From Clavulina sp. PMI_390 (Eukaryota; Basidiomycota; Agaricomycetes; Cantharellales; Hydnaceae): 64,000 bases of DNA. The DNA lies in NCBI GenBank assembly GCA_015039315.1, contig WIDE01000024.1, positions 298,281-362,280 on the forward strand, in the 5' to 3' direction. The translations under genes were made by a program, and so were the position numbers. The notes beneath the pieces are model-generated. The model was not told where the DNA came from. It was given only the letters and a program-made list of their open reading frames with translations, and made no database searches. This document shows positions 12,739-25,500 of this stretch, piece by piece (position 1 is the first letter of the stretch; the number at the start of each line of letters is the position of its first letter).

Positions 12739-13164
12739 CAATTTGGGAATGGATTGTATAGTAGCTTTTTCCTCATCCTTGATCAGACAGACATCAAATT
12801 AATTAAAAAAATATCCAGGAGCTACAGCCGCTGTACCAAACTGAGGCCCTTGAAAATAGTTCAGGTTGTGCCGCTCGCCGGTTAGGGTGGAAAGTGCCGT
12901 GAGTGCCGTAAACAGCTTGGAACGTCACAGACCAGCATATCTTGCATCAGTAACTTGGAGCGGATCTATCACGAATCTTCTCTCCTTATATTCCTCATGA
13001 CGATAGATTCAATCTACCGCGTGCTCTGAGCGCTGAAAACAACTGACTTGTGAGTAGTGTGGACATCAGCGCTTCAGAATAAAGTACTTCAGTGAGAGTT
13101 GTTCTACGCACGACTAGCAATAACAGTGTACAGTTGCTGAATCAATTAAAGAATATAGTATGAC
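12739..13164. other. Spacer between tandem F-box genes
   Basis: About 425 bp, AT-rich, without an open frame of note. It contains the 3' end of F-box gene 1 and the promoter of gene 2. Confidence 0.5.
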
Positions 13165-14556
13165 ATGGATGAAGACAACATGTCAAATCTTGCTACTGCA
13201 TTAAGCCCAACGCCCCAACCAGCGACCAGATATGCCAACGTTTCAATATACAACCTACCTGATGAACTACTCATCCTGATATTTCTGCGAAATCTCTTTG
13301 GGAGAACAGATCCTGCCGCTTATGTTGCGAAAATTGTCTCTGTGTGCCGGTTCTGGCGATCCATTGCGTTTGCTTGTCCGAGGCTGTGGACGAATATCGC
13401 ATATTCGGAGAGTCGGGAGCCAGTCTCCAAATGTGATTTCGAAGTAGTGCGGAACCAAATGCTTTCTTATCTCCATCGCTCGGGAACCGCTTCCCTCTCC
13501 ATTACCCTTCAATTCTCTCAACGACCGTGCAGAGTTGCCGAAATCAAGACTCTTCTCACGCCCTACTTTCACCGTGCCGAGTCCCTCTCCATCACATTTA
13601 ACACTAATCCTGCAGCAGTTAGAAGTTTGCTTCCCCTGCCATCCCGCTTTGAGCAACTCGAAGCGCTGAGCTTTGTGGTAAGCTCTCCTCCTGCTTTGAT
13701 CCAGGGTCCGATTAAGATCGGCAACCTGCTGGAACACCCAGAAAGCACGGTCAAGTTGAGATCGTTGCGTATCTCCCCTGGACATTATCTTCCATATGAG
13801 CTGGACGTATCAGCATTGAATCATGCCACTATTATGTGCAACGACAATACTGTCCCAGCTATGCGGAGGCTCCTAGCGGATGCAAAGCTGCTCACCAACC
13901 TGGAGATCACTGAATTATTTTCCTCACAGAAGATTGAGGGTTGGGACATCACCATTCCCTCTCTCGTCAGCCTTGCGCTGCCGCGAGCAGATGTCGCATG
14001 CGCGTTCACGGCTCCAAACCTGAAGCACATCTCTCTCAACCGCGTTGGAGTACGGTGGATTTCCCTGCCTGGCACCCCAATCCCGCAATACCCATCACTC
14101 GAAAGCATCGAATGCGACTGCTGCGATATGACAAGTGAATGGATGCTTGATTTTCTTCGTGCTCATCCTGCCGTGAAGAAGTTATCCCTCCGCACCACTG
14201 CTCGTGCTTCTGACATGGTATTCCTTCGGTTAATTCTTCCTCACCTCCTGGAGAGGTTCGTTTCAGACCCGGTACATCTCGCTTGGGGGCGAGAGATGTT
14301 TATGACCATGAGGCCTTCAGCCATGCAGCTCGCAGATGCAATCAAAGACCCACTACTGCCGGCTTTGGAGACGTTTCATATCGTGCTGATTTATCACGGG
14401 GCATGCATAATTCCTGGCTCAAGATATGCTCCCGAGCTTAGTCTGTTGAGTGGAACCGGCCATACTGGTCGACCTCAATTGCAAGTACTTGCAGATTGGG
14501 ACCGCCGCTTGGATGCTGGTGTTTTGGCATATCCGCATGGCGTGAGCCCGCGGTAA
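13165..14556 (+). CDS. F-box protein, tandem copy 2
   Basis: 463-residue single-exon protein. F-box at about residues 27-80: NLPDELLILIFLRNLF and VCRFWRSIAFACPRLWTNI. The LRR-like body matches tandem copy 1 along its length: SITLQFSQRPCRVAEIK against SITLHFLHQPCRAADVK, PYFHRAESLSITFNTN against PHFHRSRFLSITFNTD, and the GHTGRPQLQV tail. The F-box is at least as conserved as the body, as expected if Skp1 binding is kept while the substrate-binding part changes. Role inferred only: SCF-type substrate adaptor. Confidence 0.8.
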   Translation: MDEDNMSNLATALSPTPQPATRYANVSIYNLPDELLILIFLRNLFGRTDPAAYVAKIVSVCRFWRSIAFACPRLWTNIAYSESREPVSKCDFEVVRNQMLSYLHRSGTASLSITLQFSQRPCRVAEIKTLLTPYFHRAESLSITFNTNPAAVRSLLPLPSRFEQLEALSFVVSSPPALIQGPIKIGNLLEHPESTVKLRSLRISPGHYLPYELDVSALNHATIMCNDNTVPAMRRLLADAKLLTNLEITELFSSQKIEGWDITIPSLVSLALPRADVACAFTAPNLKHISLNRVGVRWISLPGTPIPQYPSLESIECDCCDMTSEWMLDFLRAHPAVKKLSLRTTARASDMVFLRLILPHLLERFVSDPVHLAWGREMFMTMRPSAMQLADAIKDPLLPALETFHIVLIYHGACIIPGSRYAPELSLLSGTGHTGRPQLQVLADWDRRLDAGVLAYPHGVSPR

Positions 14557-14667
14557 GGTTCAACGAAGGATGTGGAGTTGCTAGTGATGAGATTTGGTAC
14601 GACTGTTGTGCTTGTTAACTACTTCTACATAGACAACGTATGCAATGAAGTCCTGAAGCCTTTCCAC

Positions 14668-15519
14668 TTAATCGGTTAGTGAGTGACCAGTCAACTGCCA
14701 TGCCCCAGCTACGCTTGCAATGAGTCCAACGACGGTAGCGAGCTGTTGAAAAGGTTCGGAGGTTGAAACTCTGGTCAAATATGAGAATGGAAGAGCACTA
14801 ACCTGGGTACCAAACGACCACGCGGCCAGTTGCTTGTCAAGCTGCTTCTCCGATTCCGTGGCCACGCCAGTATTGACACCAGTGCTCGCAATTGCAGCAT
14901 CAGCGATAAGACGAGGCTCCAGGGCAAGCGCCTTGCGAGCAGCCGCATCAGAAATAAGGCTCGAGATGGGAATGATGGAAAACAGAGCAATGGAAGAACC
15001 AATGAGCAGAGCGCGAGGGGCGGTCAAGCGAGTGAGCAACTAAAAGAACCAAAACATCAGAGATCATGTGCGCCTCAGTTCCAAGACACGAATTTACCGA
15101 GTCAGAGATGTAGCGCGAACCAATTTCCCCCGCACCGCGGCCGACGAAACGTGCGTTGTAAGCAACGTGGACCTGTCCACACGCTGAATGAGCAACAACA
15201 CAATGAGCAATTAAATCGTATCACTACATACCGGAGAGAAGTACGCAGCCAGGGCGTAAAGGGACCCTGAGATGACCGCCACGGGGATCGTCACTGCCCC
15301 GGTGGCATGATGCACGGTCTTGAACAGCGTCAAACGGTCACTCGCGCTCAGCTTTTGCTTCTCGGTGGCATACTGCTTCTGCTGCGCAGATTGGAACGGA
15401 GAGAACGCAGACGCGGCTGGGAGAGTATAGACGGGGGCGCTGAGGGTCAGACCCGTGAAGATGCCTGCACCAATGGTGGCAGAGATGCGCGCGTATTGGT
15501 AGACAGTGTTGTCAGACAT
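14668..15519 (-). CDS. Small polytopic membrane protein, DUF1772-like
   Basis: About 220 residues in four exons, starting MSDNTVYQYARISATIG. Hydrophobic segments are visible at the N-terminus (IGAGIFTGLTLSAPVYTL), at TGAVTIPVAVISGSLYALAA, at APRALLIGSSIALFSIIP and at LATVVGLIASVAGAWQL. After the first segment comes a polar FSPFQSAQQKQYATEK loop. This pattern, with a proline-ending first helix and a loop bearing small residues, resembles fungal DUF1772/anthrone-oxygenase-like membrane proteins, but no catalytic signature convinces me. The last intron is about 60 nt (GTTAGT...CAACAG). Divergent from the ankyrin gene with 249 bp between starts. Reading frame and splicing are secure; function is not. 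Confidence 0.6.
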
Positions 15520-15768
15520 GTCGGGAGATGTTAATGGCAGTGGACAGAGGGAGTACGACGAGTGCGAGGGGTATGGTGAGGGCGGATATGGGCGAATCTA
15601 GTGACGCGCTTGTCTTTATACTTTTGTGTCTGCTGATGTCTGACATCATCGTCACCGGATTCGTGGTTGCGCGGCTCACTCTGACGAACGTGAGCAGCAC
15701 ACACGATTGTCACACCACTACCTCGATCTCGATCCAAACAAGGGCCACAAAAATTTATTATTGAATCA

Positions 15769-16490
15769 ATGGCACCGACTCCCGACGAACTCGAAGACGT
15801 GATACTCTCTGCGCGATTCGGAGAGCTCGACGAGATCAAAGCGTTCGTTGAGAAATATGGCGCTACTACGTTATCCGAGGCGCGTGATGAGTCCGGAAAC
15901 TCGGTGCTGCATATGACTTGCGCAAACGGCCACCAAGGTGCATTGCCCACTCGATCTCTCTTCCTCTCCTCACTCGATCTGTCTCGAATGTATCGAAAAA
16001 GTATCTAACGCATATTCCTTACCTGAATGGCCATGTAGACATCCTTGAATACCTCCTCCCTATCATGCCTCCATCCCTGCTCTCTGCCCAAAACTCATCC
16101 GGCTCCACACCTCTCCACTGGGCAACTCTCAACGAGCAGATCGATACTATGAAGACGCTCGTCGCGCACCCATCAGGACCGAAATCCAAGCTCATCGATA
16201 TCAAAAATAACGCTGGCCGGACACCATTGGGTGAAGCAGAGATGGCAGGATGGGACGCCGGTGCATCCTGGCTTGTCTCGGTGATGGATCTGGACGAAAA
16301 TGCTGCGGGAGCGGCGGAGGGTACGACAGATGAGGTGGTTGAAGAGGGTGATGTCCAGGGTGAGGAGGGCCCGCTGGAGATTCACGTTGAGGTTGAAGAT
16401 GCGCAGGGCGGGATCTCAAAAATGACGATTGGGGGAGATGGGAAACCCGTGTCGTCGGACACGAGTGTATCGACGGCAGCTTCGTCATGA
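15769..16490 (+). CDS. Ankyrin-repeat protein, Yar1-like
   Basis: 206 residues from two exons (15769-15937 and 16039-16490, intron 101 nt). Ankyrin repeats are plain: ESGNSVLHMTCANGHQ, spliced to DILEYLLPIMP, then SGSTPLHWATLNEQIDTMK, then NAGRTPLGEAEMAGWDAGA. The N-terminus DVILSARFGELDEIKAFV matches the opening helix pair of yeast Yar1. The C-terminal third is acidic. Size, number of repeats and acidic tail fit Yar1, the dedicated chaperone of ribosomal protein Rps3 (uS3) acting during small-subunit biogenesis. This assignment rests on architecture and motif resemblance; other short ankyrin proteins remain possible. Confidence 0.7.
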
Positions 16491-16845
16491 TAGCATTTCC
16501 CAGCATTGTTTTCTTTATTTAGACCACCATATTGAGGAATAAACCAACGAACAACATTAATTCGGAGTACACACACATCTTTCTCAGCAAGGCAAATTAT
16601 TAACTACAGCTACTAAGCGTATGTGAACAGCAGCGCTAGGATAACAGACCGTCCCAGTCATGGGGTACAGTCATGGCCAGATGAGAGAGCAACAAGTACT
16701 ATTAAGAACAGTGAGGCATCAACGCAATTAGAAGGGTATCGTGGATGAATCGACAGCCACAAGCGAGAAACAGAGAGCACGAGAGAGAGAGAGAAAATTA
16801 GCAAGGGTTCATTGGACACTATGGCTTTAGAGAGGGGGAGAGACT
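16491..16845. other. Convergent 3' intergenic region
   Basis: About 355 bp between the stops of the ankyrin gene (+) and the PDK1 gene (-). It holds both 3' ends, including a short GA-rich run near 16780. No gene seen. Confidence 0.5.
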
Positions 16846-19800
16846 CTATAGGGCAGCCGTCGATCTCGCTTGAAGTTGTTCTTGCTGAGCAGCGAGGATC
16901 TCCTGCTGCCAACGTTGGGCGAGAGGGTGATTATCAACCACATAGGTATATGATTGTCCATCCTAGGATCATAGAAGGTACGAAAAGAGAATGGGCACAT
17001 TGTTATCATGAAGAAAGATGTGCCAAGACTTACTGTCTGTATTGATACGGCCGCCTCACCCTTCTCCTTGTACGCATTTGCGGTTGTCAACACCTCCGCG
17101 CTCTTCCGATGGATGCTTCTCCCTCGGATAGATATCCTCGACGCCGTTGTCGAGACGCTCAGTCTCCGCATAGCGGACCCACTTTGCGTCTGGCTGACAC
17201 TACTCCCTCTCCTCGCCTTATCTCCTGGACCCCCAGCCGGGGAAACAGACGAGCCTCCAGTACTGCTAGCGGATGCAGGAGGCCGCGTCAAGAGGATTTC
17301 AATCTTGATGCGCGCCGAGTGTTTCTTGCTCTCAGAAGTTGACGGCTGGCGGGTGTGCGAGGGACTATTACTCGCATTCGCAGTGGTGGTGGCTGACGGA
17401 GATGATTTGTTCGAGGTCTTGATGCAGAGTAGCCGCGATTGGTCCGTGAGGACAAGCACGCGCGGTTTTAGCTTCACGCGCGCTTGGAACATCCCTCGAT
17501 GTCGTATCCGCGCGGATGAGCTAAATAGCACCCTCTCACCTGGATTCAACAGATGAGCCCTGAAGGGGGGACGTCATTATCCTGTGCTGGAGATCTTTGG
17601 AACTTGACCTACCATGATCCTTGGCCCTCAGACACGCCAGTAGACGATGTGCCGTCGGACAGGGCAGGAGAATTTGTACCGCCGTGTGCTCCTTCGCTCC
17701 CACTGCCTGAGGGAGGAGTAACAGTGCCATTCGGCGGCGCAGATGACGACGATGACGGCCCATTCGTGCTCCCATAATGTGTATCCCGAGCAATCACCTC
17801 ACCCCCTTTCACAGTGGTCAGAGGAACAGGTACATGGCTGCTCGAGCGCGGAGTGCCACGACTCGTCGACCTCCCTCGGTCCAGGGGTGTCATACCAAGA
17901 AGAGACTTCGTCCCAATTGTGCCTTGGTCAGACACGGCACCTGGTTCATTGTCTTCATCGTCGGCGAGTTTGCCGCGAGAGGCAGATGGAGTAGGGCCGC
18001 GCGGCTGAACACCTTCCGCGTTGGGTCCATCAAGCCCCTGCACCAACGCTGCCCAGGCTTCACCATGTGTTGATCCCGAATCCGCATCGTTGCGACTTCG
18101 GCTCCCATCGTCTCCATCGTCATCATCATAGTCATGATCCGTGGAATCTTCGTTGATAAAGTCAAAGACGTCATCGTCGCTGTCAGAGTCAGAATCGGAA
18201 TCATCAACAACGACATCTTCGTCTTCATCAACAATAGCTGAGGTAGAAGGCTCCCCGTTCGCCGTTGGCGCGCGCGAGTGGGACCGAGCAGCACGTGAGG
18301 TCGAGCGATGCTTGCTCTTACTTCGCCTTCGTGGTGGTTCTTTCTTGACGAGACCAGCCTCCAGCGGAGGCGCGTCTAGCGTCCATAGGGCGGTCCATTC
18401 AACATCTTTGAAGAATGGATGTTCGCGAATGGGCTGCGGTCCACCTCGAGCCACATCGCCCAGACGTTTCTCTGGGTCCACCACGAGAAGGTTCGCGATG
18501 AGGTCTCGTGCCTGAGGATCGATACCTTCTGGGAATGTATACTCTGCCTTTTTAGTCTTTTCCATAGACAGGTAGGAAGTGAGGGCCTTGAACGGCTGGA
18601 CACCAGCAATCATGTGGAAGATGACACATCCGACAGACCAGAAATCAGCACTACAAACAGAGTAAGCAAGTTGCTCTCGAGTGGAAATGCATGAGGATCC
18701 ACCTTTTCCCACAACTGGACGAGAGAAGCAATTCAGGACTGATATAACCGGGAGATCCAACGAAGGAAGTCGCTCGCTCATCTGCAGATTCAAGATGAAC
18801 ATAGAGTGAGAAAGTGCAAAGCGGTTGCAAGAGATAGGACGAACCAGAGTTTGGATCGGCCAGGATCTTTGCAGTCCCAAAGTCAGTGATCTTCACTCGC
18901 ATATTCTCATCGAGCAATACGTTCTCAGGTTTCATATCACTAATGAGATCAGACGAAGTGGTCAATTTAGGGGGTCGATCACAAAGGAGTTACCCTTTGT
19001 AGATGCCGACACCACTTACCGGTGAATGACACCTAAACCGTGCATCCAGATGATGGCATCTAATATTTGCGCCGAATAATATCGGGAACACTCTAAGGAG
19101 AGCGAACCGAGCTATGGGTCGCGACAAGCAAGTGGGAATAAGTGATCCCATTGGATTCAACCGCACGTGTAACAAGCGTGAAGTCAAACTCACCTTGTTG
19201 ATCTTTGTCACAAGCTCTCCGTTGGGAACAAGGTCAAGGACAAAATCTATTGCGTCATTGGTGATTATGGTTGCAGGGTCAAGGTAATCGGGTTATCAAG
19301 TGGGGAAGGGTAACATGGAGAATGGTGATGTCAGCCAATGAGCAAGATTCGCAAAAGGAAAAGCAACGGCGGCCGGGCCAAGCCCGGAGGGGCGAGGAAA
19401 GAAAGAACCACGTTCAGAAAGAGTACTCACAGAGGCTGTTAGCATCACTGAATGCCCAATTGAGTCGCACTACTCCAGGATGCCCGGCGGTGCTAAGACG
19501 CGCTAGACTGTCCTTCTCAACATAGGCATATTTCACCTTGTTGAAGCGCGTGAGATGGTATTTGTCAATGACCTTGACAGCATACATTTGACCAGTTCTC
19601 CGAAACGTCGCGGCGAGGACCTGATTAGATGAAACCGAGAGCCACAGCGAGTCAGCCTCAAGGCACCATCGAGTACAAAAGATGACGCGTGCATACAGTA
19701 GAGTAGGAACCCTCGCCCAGCGGCTCGCCAAGATCAAAGTCTGAAATAGAGTATAGTTTCTTAACGGCGCTGGACGTTCTCGTTCGAGGTACCATGGCAG

Positions 19801-20365
19801 GCCGAGGGCTGGCGCCCGCCAGCGAGCTGCTTATAGTAGCAGCGCGGCTGGAGTCAGCACCAGCTGCAGCAGGGTATATTGAGGCTTGAAGGCCACCAGC
19901 AGATGATCCAGCAGGCGTGCCATTTGGAAATACGGCACTGCTTGATCCGTAGGTTGGGGATGGGGGTGAGGTCGGGTAATGAGGCTCAGTGGATGCAGCG
20001 GCAATGCCGAGTTGATGCGTCAGATAGTTCGAGGGGGCATATTGCTGGCGGGGAGTGGTGGGCGAATTGGGGCTACGAGCGCGACGGCCCACTGAGCCAG
20101 GAGGTGGAGACTGGGACCAAGAGCGCAAAGGTCGGGGCCGTATCGGCGCAACGATTGAAGAGGTGGAGGATGAGGAGCTTGACGAAGAGATAACACTCGT
20201 ATTTCTCGATAGCGATGCTAGTGAAGGAGCGTGTTGCTGGGGTTGTTCTTGATCCACTGAGCTCGAGGCACCACTGGATGGGGGTGTGGAGGAGTTGAGT
20301 ATGATGGCAGGGGGAAGGAGGCCTGGGCGGGTGGGCTGTTCATTGGACTGAACAGGTTGAGCCAT
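16846..20365 (-). CDS. PDK1: 3-phosphoinositide-dependent protein kinase 1 (PDK1/Pkh type)
   Basis: AGC-family master kinase, roughly 950-1000 residues, about eight introns. A Ser/Pro-rich N-terminal extension precedes the kinase: DFDLGEPLGEGSYST, then QMYAVKVIDKYHLTRFNKVK (ATP lysine), IWMHGLGVIHR spliced to DMKPENVLLDENMRVKITDF (catalytic loop and DFG), ATSFVGSPGYISPELL, then SADFWSVGCVIFHMIAG after an intron. Next is a long disordered linker with a strongly acidic run near 18120-18240. A PH domain closes the protein: GERVLFSSSARIRHRG, KLKPRVLVLTDQSRLLCI, and after the last intron TYVVDNHPLAQRWQQEIL. Kinase plus C-terminal PH is the PDK1 arrangement; fungal members act on AGC kinases in sphingolipid and cell-wall signalling. 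The activation loop reads SFVGSPGY where most PDK1 proteins have SFVGTAQY or a close variant. Confidence 0.88.
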
Positions 20366-20758
20366 GCAAACGGATCGTATCCAGGCTCGTGGTCGATTTC
20401 AAGCGTGTTTGCAGACAAAATTGCAAGTGCATGGATGGACCGAAGAGGTGGTCAAACGCCAGACCTTTGGGCTGTGATGGCCAAACAGATCACGCAAAAA
20501 GCCACCCCTCGGGGCTAGACCTTCTTCCATCGTGGGATTATCTATTCTTCCTCCTGTGCCTAGTCAAATGCTAGCGGTCTGAGTCGGATAGTCATGCATT
20601 CTAGGCCATCAAAAAGAGGAGACCAATAGAAAAGCGGGCGATTGCGTACAAAACTATAATATGACATACAAAGTACCGATATCCACCACATGATAAGTGA
20701 GAACCTCCAGGCTGTCAATCCAGAATCTCCCGGCTCCAAAAAATCAGCACGGAAACAA
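20366..20758. other. Intergenic region upstream of PDK1
   Basis: About 390 bp. It contains the PDK1 promoter (right of 20365) and the 3' end of the next minus-strand gene. No gene seen. Confidence 0.5.
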
Positions 20759-22212
20759 TCAAAATACAATTACATCCTCGACCTCGAGTTCATAATTATC
20801 CAGCTCCTTGAGCGCCGCAACGCGCTGCTTCTGAGCTCTCACTTTCCCATCGCGTGAGGTGGCCTATTTATAACAGGCACATCAATAAATGCGGCAAGCA
20901 TAGGGCATAGTCAGGGCCAGGAATAGCAAGAATCATTGTTGCTCACCTCGTCGCCTTCATCGGCAGACACGACGGCGTTCAAATCGATCTCTTCCTCTTC
21001 GTGATCGTGCGTAGGCCCCGCCTTCTTTCGGGGTTTCCTAGTCTTGCCAGATGTAGCACTGGATCCGGAGACCTTTCGAGGCTTTGAAGCTCGCCCACCT
21101 CGAGAGGATAATGCTCCTTTCTTAGCCAATTTGGCCTTGGCGTGATAACGACGAGAGCTTGCACCTTCATCATCTTCGTCGCTGTCTTCTTCTTGAACGC
21201 GCTTGGCCTTTTTCGTGCCCTTTGCAGAGGCTTCGGCAGGAGATGAGGTGGGGTCGGATTTGTCACTCGCACGAGAGCGACGAGCGAGCTTTGCAGGAGG
21301 CTCTGCATCTGGAGAACGCGCTCTCCTGCGAGTGTATGGCGTTGAGAAGGCTGCGCGGCCAGAGAACGAGGGTCCATCGCCTTCAAACGACGTATCGCCG
21401 CCCTCATGGACAGTCGAGTCAGAAACACGCGGTGCGCGGGCGGCACGGCGCTTCTCCTTGATCTTGGGCTGAGCAGCGAAGAACCCAAACTCATCCGACA
21501 CAATGGACGAGAACGAGGCATCGCCTAGCGCCTCGTCGTATTCCGGCTTCTCCACATTGTCATCATCAGCATCTGGAGCAAAAGTTCCATGGAAACGAGC
21601 TTCTTGCTGTATGGAAGGGGGGTTGAAGTCTGAGAGGCTGGAGAGGGAATCGGGAGAAGCGGCGCGGTTCGTGATATGAGGGGGAAGTGGAGATGATGGA
21701 GGAAGAGAGCTGGAAGGTTGTTGAGGATGCAGTGAAGGCTGTTTGGTGGGTGCAGGCTCAGCTCGAGCTTGCCAATTCGACACTAGCTCCCTCGTCGCAT
21801 CGTCAACCTCTTCCTCTTCAGGATCGAGAGTGAGATCACCACCATCAGCAAACTCTTTCAAAGCATCCACAGAGGTATTCAAAATGGCAGTCGGCTCAGA
21901 TTTCTGGTGCAGTTCTGGGGAACCGACGTCGGAGGAAGGGTCCCGCCGGGAGGACAATGGTTTACGAGTCGATCTTTTGGACTCATCCTTCACTTTAGCC
22001 AGATTAGACTTCTGCGATTGCCCTTTGGCAGCCGCTGGTTGGCTTGGCTGGTCGGCACACAAAGTGGTTACTTTGAGGGCGCCGGGTGGAACAACACGGG
22101 GACTCACCTTGTTAGCAGCCGCGACTTTCTTTGCTCGCGCAGGGGCGGGTTTTGATGGGGCTGGAGCCTCAACGACGCTAGAGCTTGCCTTATTGCGGGT
22201 TGAGCGACGCAT
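20759..22212 (-). CDS. Basic, disordered, probably nuclear protein of unknown function
   Basis: About 460 residues from two exons; the second runs from about 20863 to 20759 and ends LDNYELEVEDVIVF. The start MRRSTRNKASSSVV is followed by Lys/Arg/Ser/Pro-rich sequence with alternating basic and acidic blocks and several nuclear-localisation-like clusters (KRVQEEDSDEDDEG, KPRKKAG). One ordered-looking island, VSDEFGFFAAQPKIKEKRR near 21440-21510, stands out from the low-complexity background. The short C-terminal exon looks helical. The composition suggests a chromatin or RNA-associated protein, but that is inference only. Confidence 0.7.
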
Positions 22213-22529
22213 GATGGTAAATGTTTAGGTGTATCGTTACGTGTTGACCACACAAAATAAACATGTCCACGTGCAAACTTAAAACATGGGTTGAATTTCT
22301 ATGAGTGGTATTACTACTTGGTACAATTGAAGATGGAAGTTAATTAATTGCAGGGCTCAAGTTTAAGCGGTAGTGGCGACGCTCTGCCGTCGAGACGAGA
22401 GCGAGTGAGGTGTTGAAGCCGCTGGGTGATTTTCCTGATCGACGCTGGGAGGATTTTGAATATTGCTATAGGCAAATGTGGTGGAATTTAGCACGGAGAT
22501 TGGGGCATAATAGTGCTGGGTCACTCCAC
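22213..22529. other. Intergenic region
   Basis: About 317 bp holding the promoter of the basic protein gene and the 3' end of the following minus-strand gene. It is AT-rich near 22250-22350. Nothing else seen. Confidence 0.5.
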
Positions 22530-25500
22530 TTACTGAAGAAGAGTAGCATCGACATTTGTCGCATCCGTCATGAAGCTGCTCATGCGCCGCTTTTTCAGCT
22601 CGGCAGGATCGATACCAGCATACTGATCGGCAGCGGCCTGGCTCTTTCGGCGCGACACTTTGGCTCCAGGGCTGGATGCCGTATTAGTGTCGTCTCTGCT
22701 AATCCGGGCGTCCATTCCGATCTCGGCCATGGTTGGTACATCATTGAGCGCAGTGAACGATTTGCGGGTGGTGCGGGTACTTGCAGATCCAGCAGCGAAG
22801 GATGATTGTCGAGATTTGGGTGGCGAAGCGATGTTTTTGTGAAGTGTCATGTCGCTGGAAGATACTTGGTCCAAGACTGAAGACATCGTGGGCCGAGAGG
22901 TAGGAGCATCCTGTGCTCGCGATGGGCGTCGCTGGCCTGGATTCTTAGTGGGATCCGTCTGATAAAACGAGAGGGGTTAATGACTGAAGAAGGGAACGGT
23001 GAACAAGTAGCTTACGGTGTCAGCCATGGCAGCCTCCGATAAGTATTCGCTCATTGATTTACGACGAGTAGCTGGCGCGGTAGATGGTCCTAATGGGGAG
23101 GCCACAGGCTTCCTCTGCGCGGCAGCGTGGAAGTCCTGGCTCAGGGGCGACTTGTGACCTTGAAGGTCCATAGTGACCTTCGTCATCGACAGGTTCGCTC
23201 GCGAAGCGTCAATATCATCGGTAGGGAACCCATGGTCCATGTCCATGGACAGACGGTCAGCTTGAGCGGCGATGCTATCGGGCGTGGTCAAATCCATTTG
23301 GGAACGCTCATCAAGATGCTCAGCCATCGACATCCTCCTCTGACGCCCTCCGTCAAGATCTGAGTTGGGGTCGGAAGCTTCATACCCTATCTCCTGGTCG
23401 TATGCATCAAGAGAAGGCTCTCCAGCGGGGGTGTAAGCCAAGGATAGACGACGACCAGCAAGGCCATTAAATTCGAGTGGCTGAGACCCGTCATCGAGTA
23501 GCATTTGAGAGAGGTCCCGAGATCGAGGAGGATTCTACAGTATCAAAGGTCAGTTGAGGGATGGTTTCACCAAGCATCAAGATATACTTGCCTCGATGTT
23601 TTCAATAGCTGTAGAATCAGTCCGCGCAACATCAGTCAAGCTCATGGCCATGCTCATGCTACGGCTCTTCAAACCACCAGTGCTGCTTGCATCGTCTTCG
23701 TCATCAGCGCCTGCATATCCGATCGCGGAGTTGGGACCGGAGAAAGGATTGGCAAGAGATTCGAGGACGTCCCGCCCAGTAGCGAGTGGTCGAATGTCAA
23801 TTCCAGACGACATGCGGAGCGAGGCTAGGAAGGCTGCGCGAGCTCCAACAGGAGCGGTAGAGGGAGCCATAAGGCCAGGAGACGCGGCAGCCGAAGCAGA
23901 CAAAGACCACGCCCGTGAGAGCGACGCCTGTCGAGAGAGGGGAATAGAGCCAGGAGTCTCGACGAGTTGCCCAGTGATTGGTGCGGTCGACGTCCCTGTA
24001 ATCGCTGCAGCGGCGACCGATGAAGCTTGAGCACGTATCGAGCTAGTGCCATACAGTGGCTCTAGCCAGCCTTTCACAGCGTCGGCGATACGAGTTTCGA
24101 GACTCTCGCTGATGTTGGCGGATACGACATGGCTTAGCCAGGCATTCCACACCTTGGTGAGGGCGGCAGGAGCGTTCTGGCTTGAGCTCTGCAGCTCGAT
24201 AATAACTTTTCCATCTGAGCGTGGAACCACAGCAGGCACCTCTTCTGATAGGTCCACGTCAATCTCCAACGGAACATCCAGGTTGGCAGATCCATTATCC
24301 GTAAACCCAAGTAGCCCGCGCTTGGTGATGCTGTACTTTGCAGACTTGACGACAATGTGCATGCCTTTGAGAGTAAGAGAGGTAGGTGCCTCTTCGCCCA
24401 ATCCGCCTCGAGAGTAGGAGGCGGTGACGTCGGAAGGCACCAGTGCAGGGAAATGAAGCCGCAACCCGGTAAAAGAGTAGCTGAAATCCTCGTTGTCGCT
24501 TGTGATAGGATCAATCTCCCACTCTGTCACATCCAGTGCCTCGAGTAGAGAGGCCACCTTGTATTGGTACCCGCTTGAAGTGTTCTTTAGGATTCGCTCG
24601 ACGCCGCGGGAGGCTTTGGCGACTTTAGCATTCCCCAGCAAGCCATTCCAAGTCGATCGCGACTCTGCATAGAAGACGGTTAGGACTTTTGTGAATGTTG
24701 GCTGAGCGAGAAGCGTTTGCACATGGCCGCGGATCTCAGCCCATTGAGCCATTGTGTGCTCTGGAGAGTAGAGGAATTCGCCAGAGGGGTGTAAGACTGC
24801 CCCAGATGACGGAAGTCGACTAGTGACATCAATGATCGCTCGAGAAGAGCTTTCGATCACGCCGAGCACCTCAGTGATCAAGGCAAGGAGGGCTACAATG
24901 GCGCGGCGGAGATCATTCGATGACCCAGCGAGGAATGTGACTACGTTGATGAGAGAAAAGAACGCAGGGTTCAGACTTTCAGGGTACTCCATGTGAGCGA
25001 TCAGAGCTGGGAGAATGGGATTGGCTAGCTTGGCCAATGTTCGGAGGGAGTGGAGCAGTAAAGCCACGTGCTCTGGAGAGGATGATAGTTCTTCAAAGAA
25101 GCTGTCAAAATCATGAGGCTCTAAAGAGCGAAACCTATTGAATGCTTAGGGTCAGAATCAGTCTGCATATATGCCATATGCAGACGCACGCTTTAGCACC
25201 ACTGGGCAGGGCAATAGACGCAGCGGCGAGGGCTTGGAGCTGAGTCCCTATCGCCGAGAACTCGACCACCGCGCGGGCATGCTGAACACGGGTTAAACCA
25301 ATATCCTCGATAGAAAACAAGCCTAACAGTCTATTAGCAATTTTCCAGAGAGCACGGGGGTGAAAGTTCATACCAACTATATCTCCCGATTTCCATCCCT
25401 TGATCAATGAATCCCATAGATCGCCAACGATTCTGTTGATTCCGGACTGCCATATGATTTTAGATGAGCCAACGAAAGCCCTACGAGCCTCTATAGCCTT

